Positions 29,050-38,329 of a stretch of 64,000 nt of DNA are shown here, one piece after another. The position numbers and the translations under genes were made by a program. The DNA comes from Shewanella sp. ANA-3 (GTDB lineage: Bacteria; Pseudomonadota; Gammaproteobacteria; Enterobacterales; Shewanellaceae). The notes beneath the pieces are model-generated. The model was given only the letters and a program-made list of their open reading frames with translations. It was not told the origin of the DNA and made no database searches. The stretch is taken from positions 2,728,001 through 2,792,000 of the forward strand of contig NC_008577.1 in assembly GCF_000203935.1 (NCBI RefSeq). Reading direction: 5' to 3'. The first letter of the stretch is position 1; every line of letters begins with the position of its first letter.

Positions 29050-30078
29050 TCAAACTTTTGCCTGTTGTGCGAGCTGGATTTGCTCAGCCAGCTGCTTGGC
29101 ATTTTCCCAACGGCTAGCATTTTCTAGTGCGATAGCTGTCTGCGCCGCATTGGGTTTGAGTAAACTCGCCGGATGTTGTGGCGCCGAGGCGGGCCATACA
29201 AAGCCATTTAACAGTGACATAACGCCCGGATTATCGTTACAGACCAAAATCATATCGCAACCCGCATCCAAGGCAGCTTGAGCGCGACCTAAATAATCCC
29301 CTGCAATGGAAGCGCCCTTCATCCCCAGATCGTCGGAGAAAATTACCCCGTTAAAGCCCAGCTCTTTGCGTAGGATCTGCTTTAACCAGTAGCTTGAAAA
29401 GCCCGCAGGATTCGGGTCAACTTTAGGGTAAATGACATGGGCTGGCATAATGCCCGATAATTTACCCATAGCAATCAAATCTTTAAACGGCAAAATATCT
29501 TGATTAAAAATCGCCTCAGCTTCACGCTCATCGATAGGTTGCGCAATATGGGAGTCCGCCGCCACGCTACCATGACCGGGGAAATGTTTACCCACAGCGC
29601 CCATGCCCGCCTCAGCCATACCCTCAATAAAACTCTGCGCTAATGCAATCACTTCCTCGGGCTTTGCACTAAAACTACGTTTGCCGATCACTTGGCTAAT
29701 GCCATTAAGATCGAGCACAGGCGCAAAGCTTAAGTCGATGTCACAGGCGAGTAATTCGATGGCCATTAAAAAGCCTAATTCACAGGCCCAACGTTTAGCG
29801 ATAACCATATCGCCCTTAGCCGCGGGTAAAATATCCCCCATGGCCGGGATCAGGGTAAATCCTTCACGGAAACGCTGTACTCGCCCGCCCTCATGATCAA
29901 CGGCAATCAAAATCTCGGGACGAATTTGGCGGATCTGTTGCACTAAGGCAATTAGCTGCTCACGGCTGGAAAAATTGCGGGAAAACAGGATCAAACCACC
30001 CACCTGCGGATGGCGCAGCATCTCGGCTTCAGCTTCGCTAACGTCTAAAGACAGCAGATCCAACATTAGATAACTCAT
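29050..30078 (-). CDS. nagZ: Beta-N-acetylhexosaminidase NagZ
   Basis: The cytoplasmic glycoside hydrolase family 3 enzyme removes N-acetylglucosamine from anhydromuropeptides during cell-wall recycling. In many gammaproteobacteria it thereby controls AmpC induction. The 342 residues include [17 protein letters not shown], the family signature [16 protein letters not shown] (general acid His) and the nucleophile in [12 protein letters not shown]. It precedes ycfP by 81 bases and is divergent from sdaA. Confidence 0.95.
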   Translation of the reverse strand: MSYLMLDLLSLDVSEAEAEMLRHPQVGGLILFSRNFSSREQLIALVQQIRQIRPEILIAVDHEGGRVQRFREGFTLIPAMGDILPAAKGDMVIAKRWACELGFLMAIELLACDIDLSFAPVLDLNGISQVIGKRSFSAKPEEVIALAQSFIEGMAEAGMGAVGKHFPGHGSVAADSHIAQPIDEREAEAIFNQDILPFKDLIAMGKLSGIMPAHVIYPKVDPNPAGFSSYWLKQILRKELGFNGVIFSDDLGMKGASIAGDYLGRAQAALDAGCDMILVCNDNPGVMSLLNGFVWPASAPQHPASLLKPNAAQTAIALENASRWENAKQLAEQIQLAQQAKV

Positions 30079-30462
30079 ATTTCTCCCTAAAAATTCTTAT
30101 TCATACTCAAAAAATAACCATAGCGATACTGACCACTGGGTTCACAAAAATCCCCGAAAAGCGAGCCATTCGCCGTCAGACTTTGCCACAAAGCAATTAT
30201 GTTGCCGATAAATTCGACATTCACCATAAGCTAATTAAGCTCAGCTTATCCGAAGTCTTTCTAATCAAAAAAACTAATGTGAATCTTGATACTAAACTGT
30301 GGGATACTGACCTTAAACGTATCACACAAGCACATTTTGTGTGGTTGATGCCTGCAGTTTGCCAGAGTTTACGACATAAAAACCAGCGTATTGGCGCGGT
30401 AACTGCAAAGATCTTCCACGCACAGACTAAAATAAAAATCGAGACACAACAGGACTTCAATC
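30079..30462. promoter_or_regulatory. Divergent nagZ/sdaA control region with a spaced palindrome
   Basis: No gene is supported; a 95-codon frame at 30183-30470 runs into sdaA and looks spurious. CACACAA and TTGTGTG (30323-30343) form an inverted repeat with a 7-base gap, about 120 bases before sdaA. It could be an operator or a weak hairpin; I cannot assign a factor. Confidence 0.3.
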
Positions 30463-31839
30463 ATGATTAGCGTATTCGATATGTTCAAGATCGGCATTGG
30501 CCCTTCGAGTTCACACACTGTTGGCCCAATGAAAGCGGGCAAAATTTTTATGCAGCACCTTGCTGATTCGGGCCAGATTGCCCAAGTGGATGAATTAAGA
30601 GCAGAACTGTTTGGCTCACTCGGTCAAACGGGTAAAGGCCACGGCACGGGGAAAGCCGTTATTTTAGGCTTAATGGGTGAAGATCCAGAAACCGTCGACA
30701 CCGACAGCATCGATGGCATTCTTGAGCAAGTGTCGAAAAACGAGACCCTCACCCTCAGCTGCGGCAAAGTAGTTAAGTTTACCCGTGAAGACGGCATTAC
30801 CTACCATAGACGCAAAACGCTCCCCGCCCATGCCAACGCCATGACACTGTATGCCTACAGCAAAGGCGAATGTATTTTTGAGCGCACTTACTACTCTGTC
30901 GGCGGTGGATTTATCTTAGACGAAGATGAAATCCATCAACGCAACGCCTCACCAGCATCACAAATTGAATCTGCACCTTACGATTTTAATAGCAGCGCCC
31001 AATTACTGGATTTATGTACTGAGCATGGCCTGAGCATATCTTCCCTAATGATGGCCAACGAGCTTAGCCTCGCCAGCGAAGAAGAAGTCAAAGCAAAACT
31101 GTGGAATATCTGGCAAACCATGAAAACCTGTATCGAACGGGGTTATCAGAAGGAAGGTATTCTGCCTGGCGGTTTAAAGCTGCGTCGCCGCGCACCTGCA
31201 CTCTATCGTCGTCTCAAAGCTGAAGGCCGTAACAACGTCGATCCGTTAACCGCAATGGATTGGGTCGATTTATTCGCCCTCTCGGTGAACGAGCAAAACG
31301 CTGCCGGCGATCGCGTTGTCACCGCACCGACAAACGGCGCTGCGGGCATTATCCCTGCCGTGCTGTGTTACTACGATACCTTCGTGCAAGAAGTCGATAT
31401 CGATGTTTGCGCCCGTTACCTGTTAACCGCTGCTGCTATTGGTATTTTGTACAAGAAAAATGCCTCGATTTCGGGCGCAGAAGTCGGCTGTCAGGGCGAA
31501 GTTGGCGTAGCCTGCTCAATGGCAGCCGGCGCATTGACCGAAATCATGGGCGGCACAGTCGAACATGTTGAAAACGCGGCTGAAATTGGCATGGAACATA
31601 ACCTAGGCTTGACCTGCGACCCAGTAGGCGGCCTAGTACAAGTTCCTTGTATTGAACGTAATGCGATGGGTGCAATCAAGGCGATTAACGCATCACGCAT
31701 GGCGCTGCGCGGCGACGGTAACCACAAGGTATCACTGGATAAAGTGATTAAAACCATGATGGATACAGGTAAAGATATGCGCAGTAAATACAAAGAAACC
31801 GCCAAAGGTGGCCTCGCGGTGAACATTGTTGAGTGTTAA
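30463..31839 (+). CDS. sdaA: L-serine dehydratase (iron-sulfur type)
   Basis: The enzyme deaminates L-serine to pyruvate and ammonia with an oxygen-sensitive [4Fe-4S] cluster. The 458 residues are of the single-chain bacterial type: the beta domain at the N terminus ([20 protein letters not shown]) and the alpha domain after it ([20 protein letters not shown]). Candidate cluster cysteines are in [18 protein letters not shown] and [20 protein letters not shown]. It could be named sdaA or sdaB. The start ATG follows an imperfect ribosome binding site. Confidence 0.93.
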   Translation: MISVFDMFKIGIGPSSSHTVGPMKAGKIFMQHLADSGQIAQVDELRAELFGSLGQTGKGHGTGKAVILGLMGEDPETVDTDSIDGILEQVSKNETLTLSCGKVVKFTREDGITYHRRKTLPAHANAMTLYAYSKGECIFERTYYSVGGGFILDEDEIHQRNASPASQIESAPYDFNSSAQLLDLCTEHGLSISSLMMANELSLASEEEVKAKLWNIWQTMKTCIERGYQKEGILPGGLKLRRRAPALYRRLKAEGRNNVDPLTAMDWVDLFALSVNEQNAAGDRVVTAPTNGAAGIIPAVLCYYDTFVQEVDIDVCARYLLTAAAIGILYKKNASISGAEVGCQGEVGVACSMAAGALTEIMGGTVEHVENAAEIGMEHNLGLTCDPVGGLVQVPCIERNAMGAIKAINASRMALRGDGNHKVSLDKVIKTMMDTGKDMRSKYKETAKGGLAVNIVEC

Positions 31840-31880
31840 TCCACTCATGCTGATAATCGACTTACCGATTTAACACTGTC

Positions 31881-31930
31881 ATGCCGCGCTTAACCGTTCA
31901 AACCGAAACGATTAAGCGCGGCATATGTTT
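31881..31930. terminator. Large hairpin between sdaA and the lipoprotein gene
   Basis: A perfect 13-bp stem (ATGCCGCGCTTAA / TTAAGCGCGGCAT) encloses a shorter CGTT/AACG stem. It lies between convergent genes and probably terminates sdaA, although the following T run is weak. Confidence 0.6.
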
Positions 31931-31950
31931 ATCTGAAAACGCGTTAAAGT

Positions 31951-32688
31951 TTAGTTCGTCGCCTTCATTGATGAATTCACATATTCGGCAATCACTCCCG
32001 CCCATGTTTTTTCAACTTCAGGAAGAAGCTGCGAAAACGCCTGTTTTTCAGTCACCCTACGCAAATCATCGACTGCATCAGAGGTGCTCCATACCGACGC
32101 GTTGCGACTCTCCTTAGCCGTCGACTCCGCTAATCCATACAAATATTCGGTGCGCACATCAAATAGAGCCGCCGATACGGTTGTCGTCACACTCACTTCT
32201 TTATTCTTTAATAGCCCAAGGGAAATGACATTTAACGGCGCAAATTGCTGCTCACCCGCATGGAAAGAGGTATCGAAGGTATAAATAAGTAAGATATCCG
32301 CCTTGAGCCTTGCCGCGGCTTCCCGCAGTGATTTGATAGAATCTAACTGCTCCGGCAATAAAATACGGTTTAACGGTGCAATCCCTGCCACCTGCGGCAT
32401 TTTGGCTAGCTGAGTAAAATCGGCTTCTGTTTCGACTTCACGGGTTGTCACCACACTGTAACGCCCAGTCCCAAAACTGCTTAAACGATAGGATGCATAA
32501 CCCGGCGCCTGAATACGTGCAACAGCAATATGTGCGGGGAATGTGGCAGCCGCTTGGACTGACATCAGCGTATTAATATCCGATTCCGCCAAACTACCAA
32601 TAACCACTCTGCCACCGGGCGTAGTGTAGGAAGCGCAGCCTCCCAACAAGATTAGACTCAGTAACGCCACTTGTTTTATCTTTCTCAT
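31951..32688 (-). CDS. Lipoprotein of unknown function
   Basis: The 245-residue precursor starts with a lipoprotein signal (LLSLILLGGCASYT, Cys about residue 19). No Asp follows the cysteine, so outer-membrane sorting by Lol is expected. The soluble part contains an alpha/beta pattern: HIAVARIQAPG, LREAAARLKADILLIYTFDTSF and VSAALFDVRTEYLYGLAES. Its layout resembles rhombotarget-type lipoproteins such as the one at 63.1 kb, but it lacks the C-terminal GlyGly-CTERM tail. The start at 32688 has an ideal AAGGAG; the open frame continues 11 codons upstream. Confidence 0.75.
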   Translation of the reverse strand: MRKIKQVALLSLILLGGCASYTTPGGRVVIGSLAESDINTLMSVQAAATFPAHIAVARIQAPGYASYRLSSFGTGRYSVVTTREVETEADFTQLAKMPQVAGIAPLNRILLPEQLDSIKSLREAAARLKADILLIYTFDTSFHAGEQQFAPLNVISLGLLKNKEVSVTTTVSAALFDVRTEYLYGLAESTAKESRNASVWSTSDAVDDLRRVTEKQAFSQLLPEVEKTWAGVIAEYVNSSMKATN

Positions 32689-32999
32689 CACAACTCCTTT
32701 ATGTGAACCGCTGTTTGGCAATCGCCACTAACGCCAATTAATCGTTTAAACCTCTCCATCAAGTATCACTAACTTACTGTTGATGAATGATTTTAACAAT
32801 CCTCACCTTGAATTATCTGTGCGGTACGGTAAATCCAAAGCGATATGTGTATCCGCTCAGCGTACAAGTTATTGGATAAACTATTCTTGAATAAAAGAAT
32901 CTGCCAGATTTAGAAATGTATATGGTGGTACATATACGATTAAAATGTATCCACTAAAGTAACCATTAGTACAGTGCAACAGCGGTTGATAACGACCAT
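32689..32999. other. Intergenic DNA left of the insertion sequence
   Basis: AT-rich DNA with no supported gene. It contains the promoter side of the lipoprotein gene and leads to the 33000 terminator. Confidence 0.4.
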
Positions 33000-33027
33000 A
33001 AAAAAGCCCTCGTTTGAGGGCTTTTTT
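33000..33027. terminator. Terminator cut off from its gene by the insertion sequence
   Basis: AAAAAAGCCCTC and GAGGGCTTTTTT form a perfect 12-bp stem with loop GTTT and T runs on both strands. No plus-strand gene precedes it. The nearest gene that would read into it is the minus-strand peptidase ending at 34417, with the insertion sequence now in between. Confidence 0.75.
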
Positions 33028-33035
33028 ATTGATGA

Positions 33036-33063
33036 TGACCCGTCCTAAATAGCGTTGACACTT
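33036..33063 (+). repeat. Left terminal inverted repeat of the IS3-family element
   Basis: The repeat begins TGACCCGTCC and ends GTTGACACTT; it matches the complement of 34313-34340 at most positions. Confidence 0.85.
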
Positions 33064-33087
33064 TTCAAACTCATTTTGGAGAGTGTA

Positions 33088-33480
33088 ATGACTTCAACAA
33101 TTAAACGAACTCAACGTGATTATTCCCTCGCTTTTAAATTGGCGGTTGTCGACCAAGTGGAAAAAGGCGAGCTGACCTATAAGCAGGCACAAGACAAGTA
33201 CGGTATTCAAGGCTGCTCCACCGTGTTAGTGTGGTTACGCAAGCATGGCAAACTGGATTGGTCCCTAGGGACGCCGCCTACATCAATGCGAGGACAGTTG
33301 ATGACTGAACCCACCACGCTCACCCCCGAGCAAAAGATAAAAGCCCTCGAAGCCGAACTTGAAGATACTCGCATGAAAGCCGCGTTCTTCGAAGCCATTG
33401 TCGAAAAACTCAGAACTGACTACGGGATATCCGTCGTAAAAAAGCCACCCGCGAAACGCTCCAAGAAAAAACGGCCATAG
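33088..33480 (+). CDS. IS3-family transposase OrfA (DNA binding)
   Basis: The 130-residue protein has a helix-turn-helix at the N terminus (RDYSLAFKLAVVDQVEKGELTYKQAQDKYGIQ) and a leucine-zipper-like coiled coil (EQKIKALEAELEDTRMKAAFFEAIVEKL) as usual for OrfA. GGAG precedes the ATG at 33088. Near the end the codons GTA AAA AAG contain the heptamer A AAA AAG (33438-33444), the standard -1 slippage site that fuses OrfA to OrfB. OrfA alone usually acts as a repressor of transposition. Confidence 0.9.
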   Translation: MTSTIKRTQRDYSLAFKLAVVDQVEKGELTYKQAQDKYGIQGCSTVLVWLRKHGKLDWSLGTPPTSMRGQLMTEPTTLTPEQKIKALEAELEDTRMKAAFFEAIVEKLRTDYGISVVKKPPAKRSKKKRP

Positions 33481-34304
33481 GTTATGGCGTCACCCAATGC
33501 TGTCGTTACCTTGGCATCAGTCGCCAGGCGTATTATCAACAATGCCAGCGGCAAATCGTCTCAGAGCTAAAGGAGCAAGAGGTGGTGCAAACGGTACAAT
33601 ATGAACGGTTATTTCAACCGCGAGTCGGTACGCGTAAACTGCAGTATTTACTCAACAAAATGCATCAAATAGTGATAGGACGAGACCGGTTATTTCGCTG
33701 TCTTAGGGCGCATCGTTTGTTGGTCACGCCGAAACGGGCGTACCATAAAACGACCCATAGCCATCATCGATTTAGGTGTCATCCCAACTTGCTTAAGCCC
33801 AGTGAGCAGCAAGTGGACATCAGCCGCTCAGAACAAGTCTGGGTGGCTGATATTACCTATCTGTCACTGCAAGATAATGAAGCCTATTTAAGCTTGGTGA
33901 CCGATGCCTGGTCACGAAAAATTGTGGGTTATCATGTTGATGATAATCTTAAAACAGACGGGGTGCTAACGGCTTACAAACGGGCACTGAGACAGCGACA
34001 AGATAAAAGTAAACCGCTGATACACCACTCAGACCGAGGGATACAGTACTGCTCAAACGCGTATCAAGCGGTTCACGCACAACATGGCGTGACATGCTCA
34101 ATGACAGACGGATATGACTGCTATCAAAATGCCTTAGCAGAGCGAGTGAATGGCATCTTGAAGCAGGAGTTTTTAACACATAAGCCCGCAACGCTGGAGG
34201 AGGCGCGACAAATGGTGGCAGAAGCGGTTGCCATCTATAATCAACGACGGCCACATTTGGCCTTAAAATACAAAACGCCCGATGAGGTTCATCGAGCGTT
34301 TTAG
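33444..34304 (+). CDS. IS3-family transposase OrfB part (DDE integrase domain), made by -1 frameshift
   Basis: This frame is one base back relative to OrfA and is entered at 33444 after slippage, giving an OrfAB fusion. It begins ATRETLQEKTAIGYGV. The HTH_21 region follows (YLGISRQAYYQQ), then the rve catalytic core with DDE residues in VWVADITYLSL, LIHHSDRGIQYCS and YQNALAERVNGILKQEF. It ends RRPHLALKYKTPDEVHRAF, the usual C terminus of these enzymes. A GTG at 33582 could start a shorter OrfB. Confidence 0.88.
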   Translation, partial: ATRETLQEKTAIGYGVTQCCRYLGISRQAYYQQCQRQIVSELKEQEVVQTVQYERLFQPRVGTRKLQYLLNKMHQIVIGRDRLFRCLRAHRLLVTPKRAYHKTTHSHHRFRCHPNLLKPSEQQVDISRSEQVWVADITYLSLQDNEAYLSLVTDAWSRKIVGYHVDDNLKTDGVLTAYKRALRQRQDKSKPLIHHSDRGIQYCSNAYQAVHAQHGVTCSMTDGYDCYQNALAERVNGILKQEFLTHKPATLEEARQMVAEAVAIYNQRRPHLALKYKTPDEVHRAF

Positions 34305-34312
34305 GTGGAAAT

Positions 34313-34340
34313 AAGTGTCAACTTATTTCAGGACGAGACA
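34313..34340 (-). repeat. Right terminal inverted repeat of the IS3-family element
   Basis: It reads AAGTGTCAAC to GGACGAGACA on the plus strand, imperfectly complementary to the left end, and is followed by the TGA target duplicate. Confidence 0.85.
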
Positions 34341-34416
34341 TGAAACTTAAGAAAAATCAATTGTTCACGCCATGCTAGCGTTACAATTGTTCAAGCCAAG
34401 TATCAAACAAACTCAA

Positions 34417-35352
34417 TTAGTTCAACGCTAACACATAGTCTATGGCACTGGTGATTGCGGCAACTTGGGCTAGATTGCACTCTGCGGGCGTGGCCGATGG
34501 ACTGTCGGGATAGACTTCGGTGGTGGTGTTATAAATACAGCCCGTCACACTGCTGCATAAACCTAGCGCTTTCAACGGGTAGTTGATCACCCCGTGTTGC
34601 ACCACTGTCGAGCCGATAATCTCGCCCTTTTCATCGGCGGGCGCGATGTGGGTGACTTTGCTTACCCCGTCGATAATCGCCTTTTGGAAAGCATCCTGCG
34701 GATTTTCGGTATCGCCTACGGCGTAAAATCCATCTGGAATCGTGCCGGGAATAAAGTCTTTACCATCACGCGCGGCCAAGGCTGGACGAAATTCATCCTC
34801 ATCCGAATCGGTGGTTTCATGTAAATCCACATGCACATCAAAACCTTGTGGGACACTTGCCACCAGTGCCATCAGTGCTGCCGACTCTTCAGCTGGGCTA
34901 TTGGCATAAAACGAGCGGTTTGGATCGATAGCTTTCGGGTTCCAGCGATTAATGGTCTCATAACCCCAAGGGCTCACACACACTGCCACCACTAAGTTTA
35001 CGCGCTCAGCATAGAGAGCCGCGTTGTTAGCCAAAAAAGCCAAGGCGCCATGCACGCCACTGGTTTCGTAGCCGTGTACGCCACCTGTGACTAAGACGGT
35101 TTTCTTGTTCGGATCGAACGTAGCAGTTCTAACCGCAAACAAGGGATAACGTGCAGAATCAATCGATAAGGCGCCATATTGCACCACACTCAGCCCTATT
35201 TCGGCCAGTTGTGACTCCATCGCCTTTAGTGGCGTGACTACATTATCTTGGTATGAACGCTTAATTTGCGTGTTAGCAAACCATGCGGCCTTTTCGGCAT
35301 CGCCCCATTTTTCACCGACAGTCCCGATTGGGTAAAAACTCACATTCGCCAT
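34417..35352 (-). CDS. M14-family metallocarboxypeptidase-like protein
   Basis: The 311-residue protein belongs to the M14 / succinylglutamate desuccinylase-aspartoacylase fold. The zinc ligands are seen as HGYE in VTGGVHGYETSGVHGAL (HxxE) and the later His in FDVHVDLHETTDSDEDEF. AFLANNAALYAERVNLVVAVCVSPWGYETINRWNPKAIDPNR is typical. No signal peptide is present, so a cytoplasmic peptidase or deacylase is likely; the substrate is unknown. The insertion sequence begins 74 bases beyond its stop. Confidence 0.75.
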   Translation of the reverse strand: MANVSFYPIGTVGEKWGDAEKAAWFANTQIKRSYQDNVVTPLKAMESQLAEIGLSVVQYGALSIDSARYPLFAVRTATFDPNKKTVLVTGGVHGYETSGVHGALAFLANNAALYAERVNLVVAVCVSPWGYETINRWNPKAIDPNRSFYANSPAEESAALMALVASVPQGFDVHVDLHETTDSDEDEFRPALAARDGKDFIPGTIPDGFYAVGDTENPQDAFQKAIIDGVSKVTHIAPADEKGEIIGSTVVQHGVINYPLKALGLCSSVTGCIYNTTTEVYPDSPSATPAECNLAQVAAITSAIDYVLALN

Positions 35353-35407
35353 AGGTTCTCTTCTTCTGATTTTATGTTTTGGTCTTATGGTTAAAGATCG
35401 TTATAGA

Positions 35408-35872
35408 TCAAAGCACGAGTTGCATTGGAATATCACGGATCCCACCGCGCTCACGAATATCACTTTGCGCAACAAAGCCAAAGTGCTGATAAACAGGCAG
35501 CGCGTTCACCGCCGAGTTAACGGTAAAAGTACCTGGATTCCCCTTGGCGAGACACTCAGCTTTGGCAAGCTCCCACAGCTGACGCGACAGGCCTTGCCCC
35601 TTGGCAATATCCGCCACAAATAGATGATAAAGATGACTGTTATCCTTCATCCCCACCACACCGACAAGTTCGCCAGTCTCATTAATTGCAACATGATATT
35701 GATAACCTAAGGCAAAATAATGAGCCACTGACTCAACAGACATGGCGTTGACTAAGGTTTCAGCACCCACATCAGTGCAGGTGGGAGCAATATAAACTTG
35801 TGTAAGCTGCGTGATTAATGCGCTTATCGCTTCAATATCTGTTGTAGTCGCTGCTCTGATCAGCATCTTCAT
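35408..35872 (-). CDS. GNAT-family N-acetyltransferase
   Basis: The 154-residue protein has the GNAT fold: IRAATTTDIEAISALITQL at the N terminus and the acetyl-CoA loop in HLFVADIAKGQGLSRQLWELAK (Q/RxxGxG/S type). C-terminal strands are FTVNSAVNALPVYQHFGFV. The substrate is unknown. It lies 55 bases upstream of the M14 gene on the same strand, so both may share a transcript. Confidence 0.85.
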   Translation of the reverse strand: MKMLIRAATTTDIEAISALITQLTQVYIAPTCTDVGAETLVNAMSVESVAHYFALGYQYHVAINETGELVGVVGMKDNSHLYHLFVADIAKGQGLSRQLWELAKAECLAKGNPGTFTVNSAVNALPVYQHFGFVAQSDIRERGGIRDIPMQLVL

Positions 35873-35922
35873 TCCTTGATAAGTCCAGTGTGTAACTGAC
35901 TTAGATTCACAATCCTAGTATT

Positions 35923-35949
35923 AAAAAGCCAGAACAGGGTTCTGGCTTT
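35923..35949 (-). terminator. Rho-independent terminator after the S9 peptidase gene
   Basis: An 11-bp stem (AAAGCCAGAAC / GTTCTGGCTTT) with a 3-base loop is followed by TTTTTAA on the minus strand. Confidence 0.8.
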
Positions 35950-36003
35950 GGCAACAGGTTAACGGGACTTAATACCCAGTGGATTTAAGTCCATCATCCT
36001 CGG

Positions 36004-38055
36004 TTACTTTTTCGTCCAGCTGTCCATCCAACGGAACACGTTCGCGTACCATTGTTCGAGGTTTTCTGGCTTTAAGATCCAGTGGTTTTCATCAGGGAAA
36101 ATCAGCAGCTCTGATGGAATCCCCTTGCGCTGCATATAGCTAAATGAGGCTAAACCTTGACCATAAGGCACACGGAAGTCCTTCTCGCCATGGATAACCA
36201 GCATTGGCGTCTTCCAGTTTTCCACATAGTTTACTGGGTTAAACTTCTCATATAAGGCTTTGTTATCTGAGTAAGTGCCGCCAAACTCATGCTCTGGGAA
36301 CCAGACTTCTTCGGTCACATAGTACATAGAGCGCATATCGAACAGACCCGCGTGGTTAACGAGGCACTTAAAGCCATCGTTCCAGTTACCTTGGATCCAG
36401 TTCATCATGTAGCCGCCGTAAGAGCCACCCAAGGCACAGGCATTTTGTGGATCGAGCCATTTTTGTTGTTGGCTCACCGCTGCCAGACCTTTTTGTAAGT
36501 CTTCTAATGGCTTACCGCCCCAATCTTGGCTGATAGAATCGGTAAAGGCTTGGCCGTAACCAGTTGAACCGTGGAAGTCCACCATCACAACGCCATAACC
36601 CGCGCCAGCCCATAACTGGGCGTTCCACCGACCACTGAAGGCGTTACCAAAGGAACCTTGTGGACCACCGTGGACTAGGTATGCAATCGGATACTTTTTA
36701 CCTTCTTGGTAGTTAGCAGGCTTGATCCAGTAACCGTAAACATCTTCGTTGTTCCAACCCTTAAAGCTAAATTGTTGGAATTCACCGAATTTGATTTCGG
36801 CCAGTTTGTCTTTGTTAACTTCAGTCAGACGTTTCAGGCCTTGGCCGTCGGTGTTGATGCGATACAGATCGCCCGGCTCAACTAAGGTTTTGCTGTCGAA
36901 GATTAGTTGATCGTCGGCGATCGCAATCAGGCTATTGCTGCCGTCGCTGTAGACAGACTGCACATCACCAAACTGAGTATTCACTTTGAAAATAGAGACT
37001 TGACCAATGTCTTGTGCCGTCACATACAGAGTACGGTTGTCCGGTGCAAACATCAGCGAGCTTGGGCTTCTGTCCCACAGTGGTGCCACTTCCTTCGACT
37101 GTCCAGTGCTGGTATCACGCAGCATAATGCGGTAACGGTCAGCTTCGAAGCCGGGTTTAGTCATCGCGAGGTACGCCATATAGCGACCATCGCTTGAGAA
37201 TCTTGGCTGGGCGTCCCAGGCGATGTTATCGGCGGTTAAGTTAGTGGCTTTGCCACCGTTTACACTCACCTGCCACAGATCGTAGTTTGTGGTCCAAGCT
37301 TGATCTTTGCTTGGCGCTTTGGCGCTGTACACCACAAATTTACCATCAGGAGTGAAGGTTACTTCTTCCATGCCTGAGAATGGCTTAGGTGGAGTTTCTG
37401 TGTCTAAACCTTGGGTGATGTCCACCACTTTGGTCAGCTTCTCGCCGTTAAGGGCACCCACAAATAAGTGGTTACGGGCATGATCTTCCCAGGTATCCCA
37501 GTGACGCACCATCAACTGCTTGTATTCACGGCCCGTCGATTTACGCTCTTCTTCGGCCTTAAATTTGTCTTTTGAACAAGCTAAGTCTTTACACTCTGGG
37601 AAGACACGCATGCTAAGCACGATTTGCTTACCATCGTTAGAGAGTTTGTAACCATCGATATCCAATGGCAGATCAGAAACTTGCTGCGCTTCACCGCCCG
37701 TTAATGGCAGTTGGAACAGTTGGCTTGAACCACTGCGGCTGGCGAGGAAATAAATCGATTTGTCATCGTTTGCGAAGCTGACATCGTGCTCAGTACCGGC
37801 GGCAGAAGTGATCTGCATCGGTTTAGCGTCCGCTTGCGTCAAATCGAGAATATATAAATCTGAGCTCGCCTCTCCCTTGTCATTAACGGTTTTCAGACCG
37901 TAGACCAATTTAGTGCCATCGTGGGACACCGCGGCTGAATGCAATTTGTTGAGTTTAACCAGCTGTTGCACAGTAAAAGGCTTAGGATCGGCCGCGTGGG
38001 ATGAGCAGGCCAAACCAGCCGCGCCAAGCGCCAATAGGAGAGGAGCTATTTTCAT
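36004..38055 (-). CDS. Exported S9-family (prolyl oligopeptidase / acylaminoacyl peptidase) peptidase
   Basis: The 683-residue precursor has a signal peptide (KIAPLLLALGAAGLACSSHAA). A seven-bladed WD40-like propeller occupies about residues 30-420. The alpha/beta-hydrolase domain follows with the serine in ALGGSYGGYMMNW (about 545), aspartate in IHGEKDFRVPYGQ and histidine in DENHWILKPEN. It cleaves oligopeptides in the periplasm or on the cell surface. The frame extends four codons to an ATG at 38067; MKIAP at 38055 gives a normal signal peptide and has GGAT at suitable distance. Confidence 0.9.
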   Translation of the reverse strand: MKIAPLLLALGAAGLACSSHAADPKPFTVQQLVKLNKLHSAAVSHDGTKLVYGLKTVNDKGEASSDLYILDLTQADAKPMQITSAAGTEHDVSFANDDKSIYFLASRSGSSQLFQLPLTGGEAQQVSDLPLDIDGYKLSNDGKQIVLSMRVFPECKDLACSKDKFKAEEERKSTGREYKQLMVRHWDTWEDHARNHLFVGALNGEKLTKVVDITQGLDTETPPKPFSGMEEVTFTPDGKFVVYSAKAPSKDQAWTTNYDLWQVSVNGGKATNLTADNIAWDAQPRFSSDGRYMAYLAMTKPGFEADRYRIMLRDTSTGQSKEVAPLWDRSPSSLMFAPDNRTLYVTAQDIGQVSIFKVNTQFGDVQSVYSDGSNSLIAIADDQLIFDSKTLVEPGDLYRINTDGQGLKRLTEVNKDKLAEIKFGEFQQFSFKGWNNEDVYGYWIKPANYQEGKKYPIAYLVHGGPQGSFGNAFSGRWNAQLWAGAGYGVVMVDFHGSTGYGQAFTDSISQDWGGKPLEDLQKGLAAVSQQQKWLDPQNACALGGSYGGYMMNWIQGNWNDGFKCLVNHAGLFDMRSMYYVTEEVWFPEHEFGGTYSDNKALYEKFNPVNYVENWKTPMLVIHGEKDFRVPYGQGLASFSYMQRKGIPSELLIFPDENHWILKPENLEQWYANVFRWMDSWTKK

Positions 38056-38165
38056 TGTTATATCCATCTTTTGTTAAACACATTCGGTAGTTGTACCGAA
38101 TGAACGGTCAAAACGATCATCAATCGTCTTTGTGAAGATAAGTTTGCCACACTAACGAAACAAAA

Positions 38166-38204
38166 ACGCTCAAGCAAGCCAAAAGGCATACTTGAGCGTA
38201 TTTT
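38166..38204 (-). terminator. Terminator after fumarase gene
   Basis: ACGCTCAAG and CTTGAGCGT (38166-38199) pair around a 16-base loop with T runs on both sides. Position fits the end of the minus-strand fumarase transcript. Confidence 0.65.
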
Positions 38205-38329
38205 TTTGTGACAAATTGTCAGTCAGCATCGAATGGCGTCATTGAGTGCCACTCGCCGCCCTTTCCCGCTCAAATCCCGCTTAAAAAAGCGACATTTTTG
38301 CAAGAAGGACATTCGCTTAGGCCATTTGC

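Larger units (their letters stand above)
33036..34340 (+). mobile_element. Complete IS3-family insertion sequence (1305 bp)
   Basis: Terminal inverted repeats of 28 bases lie at 33036-33063 and 34313-34340; their innermost ten bases (GTTGACACTT) are identical and the tips read TG...CA. A 3-bp direct repeat TGA flanks the element (33033-33035 and 34341-34343), which I read as the target duplication. Two overlapping frames with a -1 frameshift signal encode the transposase. All parts look intact, so the copy may be active. I cannot name the isoform. Confidence 0.9.

Noticed and set aside
30183-30470. 95-codon open frame upstream of sdaA
   Set aside because: It overlaps the sdaA start, has no binding site and lies in a divergent control region.
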